From Clavelina lepadiformis (taxonomy: Eukaryota > Chordata > Ascidiacea > Aplousobranchia > Clavelinidae), in NCBI RefSeq assembly GCF_947623445.1, contig NC_135248.1:682001-746000 (forward strand): a DNA stretch of 64,000 nt. The letters run 5' to 3'. Shown here in pieces: positions 24,875 through 34,873 of this stretch (the stretch's first letter is position 1; each line of letters opens with the position of its first letter). The position numbers and the translations under genes are program-made. The notes under the pieces were generated by a model. That model saw nothing but the letters and a program-made list of their open reading frames with translations, did no database searches and had not been told where the DNA came from.

Positions 24875-26096
24875 CATCTGCTAAGTTAAGATAGGGGTGT
24901 CGAACCACAACTAACTCTGAAATTGAATTAAACTAAGTCTTTAAACAATTTGAGCGAATGTTCTTAGAAAACCAAAACCAGAACCAAATATATTAAAATT
25001 CTTTGAACCTGGAAGACACTGTTTCCAATGTCTTCCAAGTTGTATTGTTATAATCCTATTTGTGACGTTTACCACGCTATTACATAACACCATATTTGCC
25101 ATAAGTCAATCACAGTTCACGGTAAAATTACAGATTTACCGAAATATAGTTGATTGACAGATTATAAGTAAACATGTTTATCTACACGAGTGACCTCGTA
25201 TTAACAGCAGTGTTATGAAAAATTGACGTTGATTGATTGACATATTGTTTCCTGTGTCGACCACCTGACTTGTAATACGTCACGTTTAAAAGTCCGAATC
25301 ATTTCCGTAAAGAAAAACGCATTCTATTCAAGTTGAAATCCTCTTTCTTTATTATCTGTTTCAGTGTATTTTTATTTCCTTATTATCTTCTTAAGCGTAT
25401 AAGTATAGCGTATTATAGCATTGTAGAGAGAGAATTAGAGAGAACTAGAATTGTTACTTATACCTAAGAGGTAACTGAACTAACCTTATGAGCGTTTTCC
25501 TGAAGTATTAATGAATGCAGATTGTTGCGCTTGCTTGCTATTGGATTCTTAAAATCCTTAGTATATGACCCGAAATATTGTCGTAAATTTTAGTGTTGTT
25601 TGTAGAAATAATGAAGGATATTAAAATCAATATTAACCAGATTCTCCGTGTTTAAAATTGTATAAACTATTCAACCGAAGTTTAGGAGTTCCTAGACAGA
25701 ATTCACAACCTTCTAATCATTCTTAAGAGTCAGATAACAATATATCATAATATCCATAATTTGGCAGTTCTGTAAAAACCCAAAATAAAACAATAACCGC
25801 CAAACCCAAACCGAACCTGAACCATCAAATATTAAGAAATAAAGAAAACTGGAGTTTCGGAACCGAATTAGTCTCAGTTGTAACCAAAATTCTGAACAAC
25901 AATTTAATCCAAGAGTAACAGAAAACGGGATTCCTTTACCTATTTCAAAACATACAGTAAACAATCACCCATCTTTGCATTATATGATTTCTATGGGTTA
26001 ATGTAGATTTTGACAATATTCATGACAACAGCTGTTTACGGCCAAGGTATTTTCAGGAGTCATCAAAGCGTGGGAAACTTAAATCGCGACCTAGTG
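24875..26096. other. AT-rich intergenic stretch
   Basis: No supported gene. At 25980-26095 it contains a sequence ('tgatttctatg', 'attcatgac', 'ttttcaggagtcatca', 'gcgtgggaaa') that recurs at about 27660-27765, so part of it is a dispersed repeat. Confidence 0.4.
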
Positions 26097-26145
26097 TACA
26101 CCACGTGCGAACATACCCACTTACATAGATATACAACTTTGACTT
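25980..26145. repeat. Dispersed repeat, related to 27660-27765 and 59273-59320
   Basis: The first part matches 27660-27765 ('tgatttctatg', 'ttttcaggagtcatca.agcgtgggaaa.ttaaat'). The tail 'tgtacaccacgtgcgaac' with 'ccacttacatagatata' matches 59273-59314 almost perfectly. The three sites indicate a mobile or composite repeat; its full borders are not resolved. Confidence 0.5.
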
Positions 26146-26422
26146 AGGACTTTCTTGTTATTACAGGGGGATTCCCGACTTTCTATCGGAATTTTTTTTT
26201 TATTATTTTTCATGACGTAATTTAACAAAAGGAAAGTGTGGTGTCTAATAAGGAACTTTTTAAAGCCCCTTTTTAGGTTATTAAAACAAAAGCTTCTTAA
26301 CTTTGGGGATTTCTCAATTCTTTATCTTAAAAAGACTTGAATTAAAAAAAAAAGAAAACAATAAAAATCGTAAAATGATAAAGTCAACACCACAGAAGGA
26401 AATTTGAAAAAAAAAGTTACAC

Positions 26423-26757
26423 CGATAGTTCGTTGTAGGACATAAGCGTTGTGTCACCATCAAGATCGAATCTATCTCTCTGGATGGAAGAAGAAAAACC
26501 CCACTAAAATAAACTCCATCCATGGGACCGGAGTCCCGTTTAGGTGGCTGGGTACACGGTAAGAATGTTTTACACAGGTCTGTTGTGAGTGGAATTAGAA
26601 GATTGTCAGCTACGTCACTCATGTCCAGCCAGACGGTTTGATCGGTTTGTTTGAATATGCCCACATCGACAGTGATGTAAGTGCCAGGAAGAGATGAACA
26701 TATCTGATGTCCGGTTAGATCTTGCAGCAAGCGATCTAGAGTCTCTCTGTTTGTGTT
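26423..26757 (-). CDS. Candidate internal exon of an unrecognised gene
   Basis: A 335-base open stretch lies between an acceptor (TTTTTTAG at 26759-26758) and a donor (ATCG|GTGTAA at 26422-26421). It encodes about 111 residues beginning NTNRETLDRLLQDLTG and containing GTYITVDVGIFKQ and MDGVYFSGVFLLPSREID. The composition is protein-like and not low complexity. I recognise no family, and no neighbouring exons could be placed, so it may be part of a gene or of a degraded mobile element. Confidence 0.3.
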
Positions 26758-26954
26758 CTAAAAAACAATATTTACAACGCAGGAGAGAGTTCACTTTGAT
26801 TTACAACAGCGGTTCTATAGAGAATAATGGACATAACGAATAAATAGATATGGAGTGGCATATGATGCAAGAGAGAGAGCAACAACACTAATTTTGATTG
26901 AAACTACAAACGAGATAGTGTGGGTGTGTAAAGTGGGCTAGTACTTGTACAAAA

Positions 26955-27356
26955 TCAATTCATGTCACAAACACACGAAGTGCAATAGACAGCAAAAACA
27001 TTTGTGCATAAAAGCACACTCATAGGAATGTAAACAAGCTGCCAGTCGGAGTACATGTTCTTAGACTGTCTCTCTAGTAAATATGCTTTCAATTTGTTAC
27101 TAAAAAGAGAAGTTGATGTAAGATCCCTTATAGAGCCAGATAATTTATTCCATTGTTTTGGTCCACAACATTGTAAAGACTGTTGAGTGACTTGCTTGCT
27201 GAAAAAAGATAAAGTGTAAGATATAAAACTATTTCTAGTATTTATGTACGGATTTTCAGCAAAAAAGTCGTTATAACAACAGGGTAAATTTTGTTGTCTC
27301 AATTTATGGATCAAAGTACACGAGTTTAGGCGAAAGAAACTCTCAGTTGATAACAC
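26955..27356 (-). pseudogene. 3' remnant of a non-LTR retrotransposon ORF2 (post-RT region)
   Basis: The frame contains 'QSLQCCGPKQWNKLSGSIRD' followed by 'FSNKLKAYLLER', the pattern 'F...GP..WN.LP..I+....FK..LK..L' found just after the reverse transcriptase in Jockey/CR1/RTE-type LINEs. No RT core is present upstream on this strand, so it is a 5'-truncated copy, the usual outcome of target-primed integration. Confidence 0.6.
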
Positions 27357-28122
27357 AACGCGGACTACGCCCTCGCTAATAAGTTTTGACTTTCTGCTGC
27401 GCTCCTTGTCACGATATTGGACAATGTGATTTCACTGTGGTTCTCTTTGATATTGCAATGCTCAAACAAAACCACTTAAATTCATTAAATGATTTAAGTT
27501 TTATTTTAGAAACAAACCAATTTTTATATAGAAATGAAACACAGATTAAATTACCAGCCAAGCTTTGTAAGAGTTATAATAAAAAGCAAAACTTTGATTT
27601 CGATTGACGTCACGTATCTCTTTTTGTGGTTTAGAACAAATCACGGCAACTTTTTAATTTATGATTTCTATGAGTTTAGATTTCATTCATGACATCACAT
27701 TTTCTCGTTCCATGATTTTCAGGAGTCATCATAGCGTGGGAAAGTTAAATAGTGACGTACATGGCTAAGACACAAAAGTTGGTGAATTGCAGAGATTTAG
27801 TTGGTTCTCAATCTTGCATGACTTCGACAACGGAAAACCTGAAAGTAGCTTCATTTTGGTTTCAGTGACAAACAGACAAAACAAACCACAGAGTAAGCAT
27901 TACTAAAATATCAGTAACGGTAAAATGTTACAATAGGTCAATAGGTTAGGGCCAGAGGGTTATAAGGACAGTCTGACAGCAAGCATTGTTATTGACCTTG
28001 CAAGTATGTAGGCCTATGTACAGTGATGTCATAGAAAAGCATTTAAACACAATAAATGCATTTGTCATTGTAACTTCCAGCAAAATATAAGTTGGCTACA
28101 AGGCAGATAATAATGACAACAT
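27357..28122. other. Intergenic stretch before the TPR gene
   Basis: It contains the second copy of the 'ttttcaggagtcatca' repeat (about 27660-27765) and otherwise no supported feature. A minus-strand AATAAA (TTTATT at 28122-28127) overlaps the stop codon of the next gene. Confidence 0.35.
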
Positions 28123-30531
28123 TTATTTTATTTCTAGTTTCTCTTCACACTTATTTATGATGTGTCTTGCTCGTTTGATGTCTTTATCAGAATCTTGTTT
28201 CCCTCTTGGTACATAGTGCAGCCTCAGATCCAGTTCTGTTTTAAAATATGTTAAAGCCGTGTCATATTCTGCTTTGGCAAAGTGACAGATGCCTAATAAC
28301 CCGTAGGAATTGACCTTGTCCTTAACAGGAAGATTGTTTTGTTCACAAATCTCAAGTGATTCCTTCGCCTCACTTATAGCAGCATCATAATCACCAAGCT
28401 CATACAAGCACCATCCGATGTTACGTAATGTTCGTTCTTTGCTTAGTTTAACAACAGATTGATTCTGATCATATCCAAGATTTGAATATTTGAGCGTCTC
28501 TCTGTATTCTTTAACAGCATCTTGATATTGGCCCATCTTATGTTTACACCAGCCATTGATACTATGCAGCTGATTCAAACATTGATATTTAACTTGCTTA
28601 TGCACTTTCAAGTCATGGATTTTACTTATGACATCATCAACTTGCTGAAGTGCTTCTTGATGTTGATTCAACTTCATCAAGCACTCTGCTTTATAAACCA
28701 TCACATATCCTTTACACATACCATCCTGTATATCTTGTTGATCCAGCTGCTCCCACATGGAAAGTGATTCTTTGATTTGACCTTTTCGATGATATGCAAA
28801 TCCCTCATGACATTTTATAAATTGTTCATCATCAAGTGATGCATTTCCTGGTTTGTGTTCAAAGAATTGTTTGCTTTCACTGATAACTTGATCATAGAGT
28901 CCAAGTAAAAACAGTATTTTGAATTTATCCTCTAGATCAATAGTAATGTCACATCTAAGATTATCCAAGTCATTTCTGAATATTTTTTGCAAACTATTTG
29001 CTATTATAAAGTAATCAACAGAACTTTTGTGGCCTACAATATCTGTCAGTTTAGAATAATGGTTATCTGTGACATGAAAAACCTCATCTTCACCAACATA
29101 ATCATCTTGGCTCTGTTTGTTCATATACCAACTTAGTCTGACTTGGCAGCTAACAGCAACAGCATAAGATAGCAGATGTGCGGTTTCATCATTGATTTTC
29201 TTGTTTTCATGGAGTTGTTGGATAATCGCAAATGAGGATGCTTTATCAATAAAGTATAGTTGTCCTAAAGCTGCTATAAATATACTGGTACTTCGATAAA
29301 CTACTCGCTTGATGTTGCATTTGCTGGATGCTATGAGGTTTTCTAAGTTCTCGATTGCATCAAAATTTTTCAAGTCTTCATTGAGTTGTTGTTTTAAAAG
29401 ATCATGGTTTGATTTTTTGTTGTTCTGGAGACTTGATTTCACTTGATCAGTAAACAGACCATATATGGTGTGGCTGCCATAAATGAGTGTTGTTGTACAA
29501 ATCACCTGATGAATCTTGTAGCCATTTTTTATAATTTCTTCTTGGTCCAAATATTTTACCATGTCACTTACTGTTTGTATCAATTCAGTTGTCCATGGTT
29601 TATTTTTTGTCTTTTCTGCTCTGCCAAGTGGGAATTTACATGCAAAAGGCATCATTCCATCGAACGATATTCCACGCGTTGTATAAGAATCGAAAAACCA
29701 GTCCCCGCCTTTTTTGGTGACATCGTTTAAACTTGGAATGGCAACACTGGGAATAATTGTTTCTTTTAAGTTGATCACGATGATATTGAAGATTACCGAA
29801 AACCATCGAAAATATTCCAGAACTTTCTCATGTTTTTCCCTTTTTTTCACTCCTTCTTCTAACAGAATAATATGTTCGAAATCTGAGTAAGGTGTGACCT
29901 CAGATCGTGCCAGTGATCCCATCGCAGCAATACAAAACTCACACGGTTTCTTGCCCATTATTTCGCTGCATTTCTCTGCTATATATCTCATTACATCACC
30001 GTACTTCTGTGTTATTTGTTCTTGAATCAACTTCATGTCATGGATCTTTTTTACTTCCAATTGTTTTTGTTCCTCAATGGTGATGTCATAAGGGATATTC
30101 TCCAACACTGATAATGCTTGTTGAACTGTGACTCTCATTCCTTTGATCATTTGTGCAGCCTGGTTTGATATTTGCATTAAATCAGCATCCATTTTCTCAG
30201 CACCTGCTGTTTGGAGTAATTCTGTGCAAAACTGCTGCAAATCATCTTTAAATTGCTGATTTGAAGGTTGCCTGGAAATGGCAGCGTTTAGAAGGGCAGC
30301 GCTGCGAATTAAACTTATCTTGTCAGGACTTTTGGTTTTATAAAGAAGTCCCATTTGATGAAAGATCTCTGCTGATGCACAGGGATCATTTTCTTTACCT
30401 TTCTCATTGCAGATCTTCCTCAGCTCTTCTGCTAACCTGAGATCTTTTTCACTGAAATCTTTTTGAACAAATTTGCTTCCCGGTTCAGGAATATTTTGTT
30501 TGTTGCTTGACGTACTTAGGTAGGACCCCAT
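28123..30531 (-). CDS. Intronless protein: N-myristoylation signal, DUF294/GlnD-like nucleotidyltransferase, C-terminal TPRs
   Basis: One uninterrupted frame of 802 residues on the minus strand. It starts MGSYLSTS, which fits the N-myristoylation consensus (Gly2, Ser at position 5 of the mature chain), so membrane attachment is likely. Residues ~195-225 hold GSLARSEVTPYSDFEHIILL, the Pol-beta-type nucleotidyltransferase signature GSxxRxE...SDxE of the DUF294 (PF03445) family, near bacterial GlnD uridylyltransferases; the second acidic position is Glu. The following ~300 residues, including 'TRGISFDGMMPFACKFPLGR', are helical and resemble the DUF294 C-terminal partner. From ~530 on there are at least five TPR-like helical pairs, for example 'GWCLYELGDYDAAISEAKES' and 'LGICHFAKAEYDTALTYFK'. 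Similar NT-TPR fusions occur in invertebrate genomes without known function. No introns, unlike all neighbouring genes, which suggests retroposition or late acquisition. No substrate can be assigned. Confidence 0.75.
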   Translation of the reverse strand: MGSYLSTSSNKQNIPEPGSKFVQKDFSEKDLRLAEELRKICNEKGKENDPCASAEIFHQMGLLYKTKSPDKISLIRSAALLNAAISRQPSNQQFKDDLQQFCTELLQTAGAEKMDADLMQISNQAAQMIKGMRVTVQQALSVLENIPYDITIEEQKQLEVKKIHDMKLIQEQITQKYGDVMRYIAEKCSEIMGKKPCEFCIAAMGSLARSEVTPYSDFEHIILLEEGVKKREKHEKVLEYFRWFSVIFNIIVINLKETIIPSVAIPSLNDVTKKGGDWFFDSYTTRGISFDGMMPFACKFPLGRAEKTKNKPWTTELIQTVSDMVKYLDQEEIIKNGYKIHQVICTTTLIYGSHTIYGLFTDQVKSSLQNNKKSNHDLLKQQLNEDLKNFDAIENLENLIASSKCNIKRVVYRSTSIFIAALGQLYFIDKASSFAIIQQLHENKKINDETAHLLSYAVAVSCQVRLSWYMNKQSQDDYVGEDEVFHVTDNHYSKLTDIVGHKSSVDYFIIANSLQKIFRNDLDNLRCDITIDLEDKFKILFLLGLYDQVISESKQFFEHKPGNASLDDEQFIKCHEGFAYHRKGQIKESLSMWEQLDQQDIQDGMCKGYVMVYKAECLMKLNQHQEALQQVDDVISKIHDLKVHKQVKYQCLNQLHSINGWCKHKMGQYQDAVKEYRETLKYSNLGYDQNQSVVKLSKERTLRNIGWCLYELGDYDAAISEAKESLEICEQNNLPVKDKVNSYGLLGICHFAKAEYDTALTYFKTELDLRLHYVPRGKQDSDKDIKRARHIINKCEEKLEIK

Positions 30532-30937
30532 TCAAGTTTTGAAGAAAAAATTGCAAAGCTAAATTTTCCAAGAAACAAGATTTAATTTTTAAGTCTGATA
30601 AGTTTTAGCATTATTTCTTAATTTGCTACAAAAATAAATAACAAATGATTAAAACCTTGTTTAAGTAAATATTTTTTACTTACGTTACCGGCCTACTTGC
30701 TTGATTTTTGTATTTAACTCTGGTTGTATTTTTACATATATTTAAAGTAATTCTTCTGCTGGTTTTTTATCGATTTGTTCAAATTTTCCGAAGGAGCCAA
30801 AGCTTTAAAGTCACATCACAGAACAAAGCATGATCACTAATTGGTTGTGAAAAATTTCTTTTTTCGTATTTACAGGTAATAATATTGTATCAGGAAATAA
30901 AATGACTGATTGAAAATTAATTATCGGTCAAGGTCAG
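30532..30937. other. Upstream region of the intronless TPR gene
   Basis: AT-rich and non-coding, so it should carry the promoter. I see no convincing upstream exon, although an AG-bounded leader cannot be ruled out. Confidence 0.35.
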
Positions 30938-31232
30938 CAAAGCAAACTACGATGCCTCAAAGACAACATCCCACAAGAATCGGCCTTCATTGCTCCACTT
31001 CTCTTTAACATCTACACCCATGACCTATCAAACGCTATGTGGTCCATGTATACCTCAGCGGACGAATTTTCCATCGTGTGCTTAGTGCAGGAATGGGAAA
31101 CAATGGAACCCAATGGAACAATGAAACAATGAAACCCTTTGCCATGACGTGACTACTTTGTCGACCTGTTTGCAGAAATGGAGATTGAAGCTGAACAGAA
31201 CCATTGTTGTCAATGTTTGCTTTTTAAAGTCA
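30938..31232 (+). pseudogene. Degraded LINE reverse-transcriptase fragment
   Basis: The translation gives 'CLKDNIPQESAFIAPLLFNI' followed by 'YTHDLSNAMW...YTSADEFSIV', a damaged version of the RT core 'G+PQGS.L+P.LFN+Y..DL......YADD...+'. The catalytic YADD reads TSADE. After a gap comes 'LQKWRLKLNRTIVV', matching the 'W...WRLKLN..K' block that follows in LINEs. The fragment is frameshifted and both ends are truncated. Confidence 0.7.
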
Positions 31233-31262
31233 TTGTTTGCTTTTTAAAGTCATTGTTTGCTT
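31208..31262. repeat. Short tandem repeat, about 23-bp unit, 2.3 copies
   Basis: The unit 'cattgtttgctttttaaagt' is repeated twice, followed by a partial third copy 'cattgtttgctt'. Confidence 0.75.
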
Positions 31263-31661
31263 CAGGTAAGCTTGTTGTTCTGCCTTAACTTCCTTTTGTT
31301 CAGATTCTTTTCCATAATGCACATATAGCAGGAAGCTGTTACTTTGCTGCATCATTGTATTTGCATGTCAGATAGAAACAAATAATTAAACAAGAACAAA
31401 ATCCTTTCTTCAAGTAATTTGCTTATTCTATTGTTCTTGTTTTGTCTCAGCATGTAAATTTATTGCCGGTATTGACTTCTGTATATGGCAGTGCTGCAAT
31501 TGCTTTAAAAAACTATATTTTTGTTATGAGTTTATTTGATTATAAGCTAATAATTAAATGGTAATACCAGTCTTGTTTATTTCAGATTTTTGATCATTGG
31601 GCTCTATGATTTAAGTGTCATCATGCTGGTCCTCATAATTTGAAAACTCGACCTAAAACAG

Positions 31662-32151
31662 GTCAGTGATATGCTGGATATGACTGGATGGATTGAAACA
31701 AGAACATTCCAGCAAACACACAGTGGTGAGTTAAAACCAAAGTAATTTTTACTTTCATCTTTAGGTTGACATTGGTATAATATCTATGAACAAGGTATGT
31801 TTCATATCATGTTTCATATCATGTTTGATATCACAAAGCTTACAAGTCATGATTGTGACATAATTTGCACGATGGAAAATGAACAGGAACTCCAGTTTAA
31901 TTTAAATACGTTTGTAGTTTTTGTTGTCATTTGCATTTCTCATGTAAATAAAATGGTTTCAAGTTTTTTTGAAGTGTACTTTGTACTCCTTCCTTTTAAT
32001 TACGACCGGTCGATGTTTTTATGATAAGATCGACAAACTGTCTGAAATCCTGACCTTCAGTCGCTTCGAGGCTAAATCCAGGGATTGGCCAGTCTGTCGG
32101 GGTGCACCAGCAAGTGGTCAACGACGTATATGAGTGGGAGAAATATGACAA
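31662..32151 (+). CDS. Two phase-compatible candidate exons of an unrecognised gene
   Basis: Exon a (about 31662-31725) lies between an acceptor (CTAAAACAG) and a donor (CACAGTG|GTGAGT) and encodes VSDMLDMTGWIETRTFQQTH. Exon b (about 32061-32151) lies between acceptor ACCTTCAG and donor GACAAA|GTAAGT and encodes RLNPGIGQSVGVHQQVVNDV followed by YEWEKYDK. The phases agree across the intron. I do not recognise the protein and found no start or end exon, so this is a fragment at best. Exon b has a second, broken copy near 33.3 kb. Confidence 0.35.
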
Positions 32152-32300
32152 AGTAAGTTGACAGCAGTGCTGCAATGATACGAATCAACTCGAGTCACAT
32201 TTCTCATGATTAGGTTTGACTCGAATCAAACGTCCTGAATGACTTGACTTTTCTTTAATCAAAGTCAGACTGCAAATAACTCGAGTCACCAGTCACATCA
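31820..32300. repeat. Segmental duplication copy A (partner at about 33090-33500)
   Basis: It shares 'atatcacaaagct', 'gattgtgac', 'tcctgaccttcagt', 'ctaaatccagggattgg', 'cagtctgtcggggtgc' and 'aagtaagttgacagcagtg' in the same order with the second copy about 1.25 kb downstream. Its right half runs into short 'gactcgagtca'-type repeats. Confidence 0.75.
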
Positions 32301-32575
32301 TAATAGTTACGGCAGTATAAAAAGTGTCTTTGGAAGTTAAAATGAATAGTTTTCAAAAATTTTATCCTTCTCGGAAAAATGTTTAATCCGACAAGTTTGG
32401 AAACAGCCATAACGTTACCAATTTAACGCAATGTATAGTCTAGCATCAAAAATAATTAAAGGCATTGACTCGAGTTACCACTTAACGTTAACTTGACTTT
32501 ACTCGAGTCGCAACTCAAAATCACTCAACTTGACTTGGGTCAGTAAGAATGACTTGGTTACAAAACTGATTGCCA
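32180..32575. repeat. Degenerate array of the palindromic word TGACTCGAGTCA, block 1
   Basis: Near-copies of 'gactcgagtca' or 'acttgactcgagtc' occur repeatedly on both sides of a short unique centre, for example at 32190, 32218, 32288, 32465 and 32503. The word is its own reverse complement, so both strands carry it. A second block follows copy B at 33400-33515. Confidence 0.6.
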
Positions 32576-33089
32576 GTAACAAGCTAAATATGTGGCACTC
32601 CTTTGTAAGAATTACTTTTAAACAATGAAAATATATTTCTTAACAAGAAATATATTAAAACAACGGCAATAAGCTGAGAAAAATATAAACTATGAGCAGA
32701 ATGCTTTCCGTAGAAGCAGAGTTGTAAAAAAATTCTTCTGACACCACATTACACGTTGCATCAAATTGGTTGCGTTAATGTCATGGCTGTTTTGAAAATG
32801 TTGATATTTGTAATGTTTGAGGAAAACTTTCATTTTTATTACATAGAGTTGTAGTTTTTGTTCGTCAAAACTGTCAGAACCAAACTCATGTCAAGTTGAG
32901 TTATCTTGGATTTCGAGTCAAGTCAAAACAATGGTATGTTGAGTTGTGTCTGCAAACTAGTCTTTACTTTTATTTTCGAGTTGTCATTGAAATGTAGTTG
33001 GTGACATAGCAACATAGTTTGCTGCAAGCTGCCCACATTTCTTCCTATGGATGATGTTACTCAAGTGCATTGGATATGAAGGAAACTCT
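32576..33089. other. Non-coding stretch between the two duplicated segments
   Basis: AT-rich. A few isolated copies of the 'ttgactcgagt' word (for example about 32890-32930) are the only structure I see. Confidence 0.35.
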
Positions 33090-33515
33090 ATGACATCACA
33101 AAGCTGTCACGATTGTGACCTCAATAAGGTACAATGGAAGGTGAATAGGAGTTTGGTGTGGCTTTACCCGTTTGTAATTTAATTTTTTCATGTCATGTTT
33201 TTTAATGTGCACCTTGCAGGCTTGCACTCATTCGTTTTATTGACAACCTATGGTTTTATTATATGACGGACATCCTGACCTTCAGTTGTTTTGATGCTAA
33301 ATCCAGGGATTGGTCAGTCTGTCGGGGTGCGCCAGCAAGTGGTCAACGGCATATATGAGTGAGAGAAATATGAGAAAGTAAGTTGACAGCAGTGTTGCAA
33401 TGATTCGAGTCGACTTGAGTCACATTTCTCATGACTTGGTCTGACTCGAGTCAAGCATCTTGAATGACTTGACTTCGATTGAGTCCTGGTACTGAATGAA
33501 TGGAGTCACCAGTCA
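33090..33515. repeat. Segmental duplication copy B with a disabled exon copy
   Basis: It is collinear with 31820-32300. The copy of exon b (about 33286-33376) has TGA where copy A has TGG (tyrosine-glutamate-Trp to stop), so it cannot code in the same frame. It is again followed by 'gtaagttgacagcagtg' and the TGACTCGAGTCA array. Confidence 0.7.
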
Positions 33516-34198
33516 CGTTATACGAAAATGTTAAAAAAGAATAGTTTTCAAAAAAATTTCGTTTTTCAGAAAGCATTAACATTAACAAAATAACTGCTTT
33601 GATATTTTACGCAATGTATAATAAATCTTGAAGACATAAATGGTTTTGAAATTTAAAGCATTGACCTAACATAACTCAAGTCACAGTTTAAATTGATTCA
33701 ACTTGACTTTGTGAACTATGAGCAGAATTTTCTATTCTTTATAGTTTAATTTTATAAGCAAAATACTGTGAATTTTAAAACTATGAGTAATATGATGTTG
33801 TTAACTTGAAATTAAAACGACCAATCAAAATACTTTGATATTTCTGAGGTTGGTAAAATTGACAGCAAATAGACTAACCATGCAAATGGGAGTTTGTGTA
33901 GATTTTGACAGTTTTCATAAAAAGTGTTTGATATAAAAGCAACACTAAGCAGTGTGATCAATATTTTGAACGTAACAACGGCCATGTTTAGTTGTTATGC
34001 TGTTGGGACTAAGTCTCAGCACCCTCAAATAAGTTATTAAAAATCATAAACTGTTGTTAAAAATCGGTTAGTAAGTAGATGTTTAAAAGTAGATTTTAGA
34101 GTGAATGAGAAAATGTGCGTGTGCGTGGTGGCATTCTTCTTTTCTTCTTCTTCGTGTGGAGTAGATGGTTCTTTAGTTTCAGAGAGGGAACAAAGACC
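33516..34198. other. AT-rich intergenic stretch
   Basis: I see no gene or clear repeat. 'gtgtagattttgaca.ttttcat' near 33895 loosely resembles the repeat at 26000. Confidence 0.3.
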
Positions 34199-34873
34199 TC
34201 ATATTGTGGGGCAGGTGTTTGTCAGCCAGCTGACCAGGTTTTCGTCCATTGTTGTCAGACCACGGTTCCCACAAGGATGGCGGTATGTCGGACAAGATGT
34301 TATGACGTGGTCTGCAGTCTGCTCTTCTGCACCACACTCACAGGCCGAAGATGGAGCCATGTCCCATTTGTGCATGGTTGAGCGGAACAGGCCAACGCCA
34401 GTTCGAAGGCGATTGAGTTTGGTCCAAGCAAACCTGGGAAAATGCATTTCCGGTGGTGATGTACTGGCCTCCGGAATAAAACCATGGAGTCTGGAGGAAT
34501 TTTCTTGCCACTCCATGCTCCATTTGTAATCCGCCCAGCTTGCCACATTGGTGCTTGACAGGTTGAAGTCATCCAGTAAGTCTAAAGCAGCAGGGACAAA
34601 TAGGTGCCTCGACTTAAGCTGCCGATGTCCTCTAAGTGGAGGAGGCCGGAGCCGGTCATGCAGAAGATGCCCAGGCTCCAGGGCTCGGCGTGCTAGAGAC
34701 AGTGTGGCTCTCTTGCGGCGAAGCTCAGATGGGTGGATACCTGCTAGGACAAACAGGTTGTCTGTTGGTGTGGGGCGTAGGCATCCAGTCACTAAGCGCA
34801 GTAATATCTTAAGTGCACAACAAATGGATGATGCAAAATGCGCGTAGAAGAGGTCTAGTCCAATACTAAGCAT
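34199..34873 (-). pseudogene. 3' part of a non-LTR retrotransposon ORF2 (after the RT domain)
   Basis: An open frame of 224 residues contains 'LNRLRTGVGLFRSTMHKWDM' followed by 'SSACECGAEEQTADHVITSCP'. The block 'N+LRTG.......+.KW......C.CG...QT..H++..CP' is typical of the C-terminal CCHC-like region of I/Jockey-clade LINEs. The RT and endonuclease are absent, so the copy is 5'-truncated although its remaining frame is still open, suggesting a fairly recent insertion. Confidence 0.78.

Noticed and set aside
34101-34529. 142-residue plus-strand frame opposite the LINE fragment
   Set aside because: It is antisense to a recognisable LINE C-terminal region, which explains the open frame.
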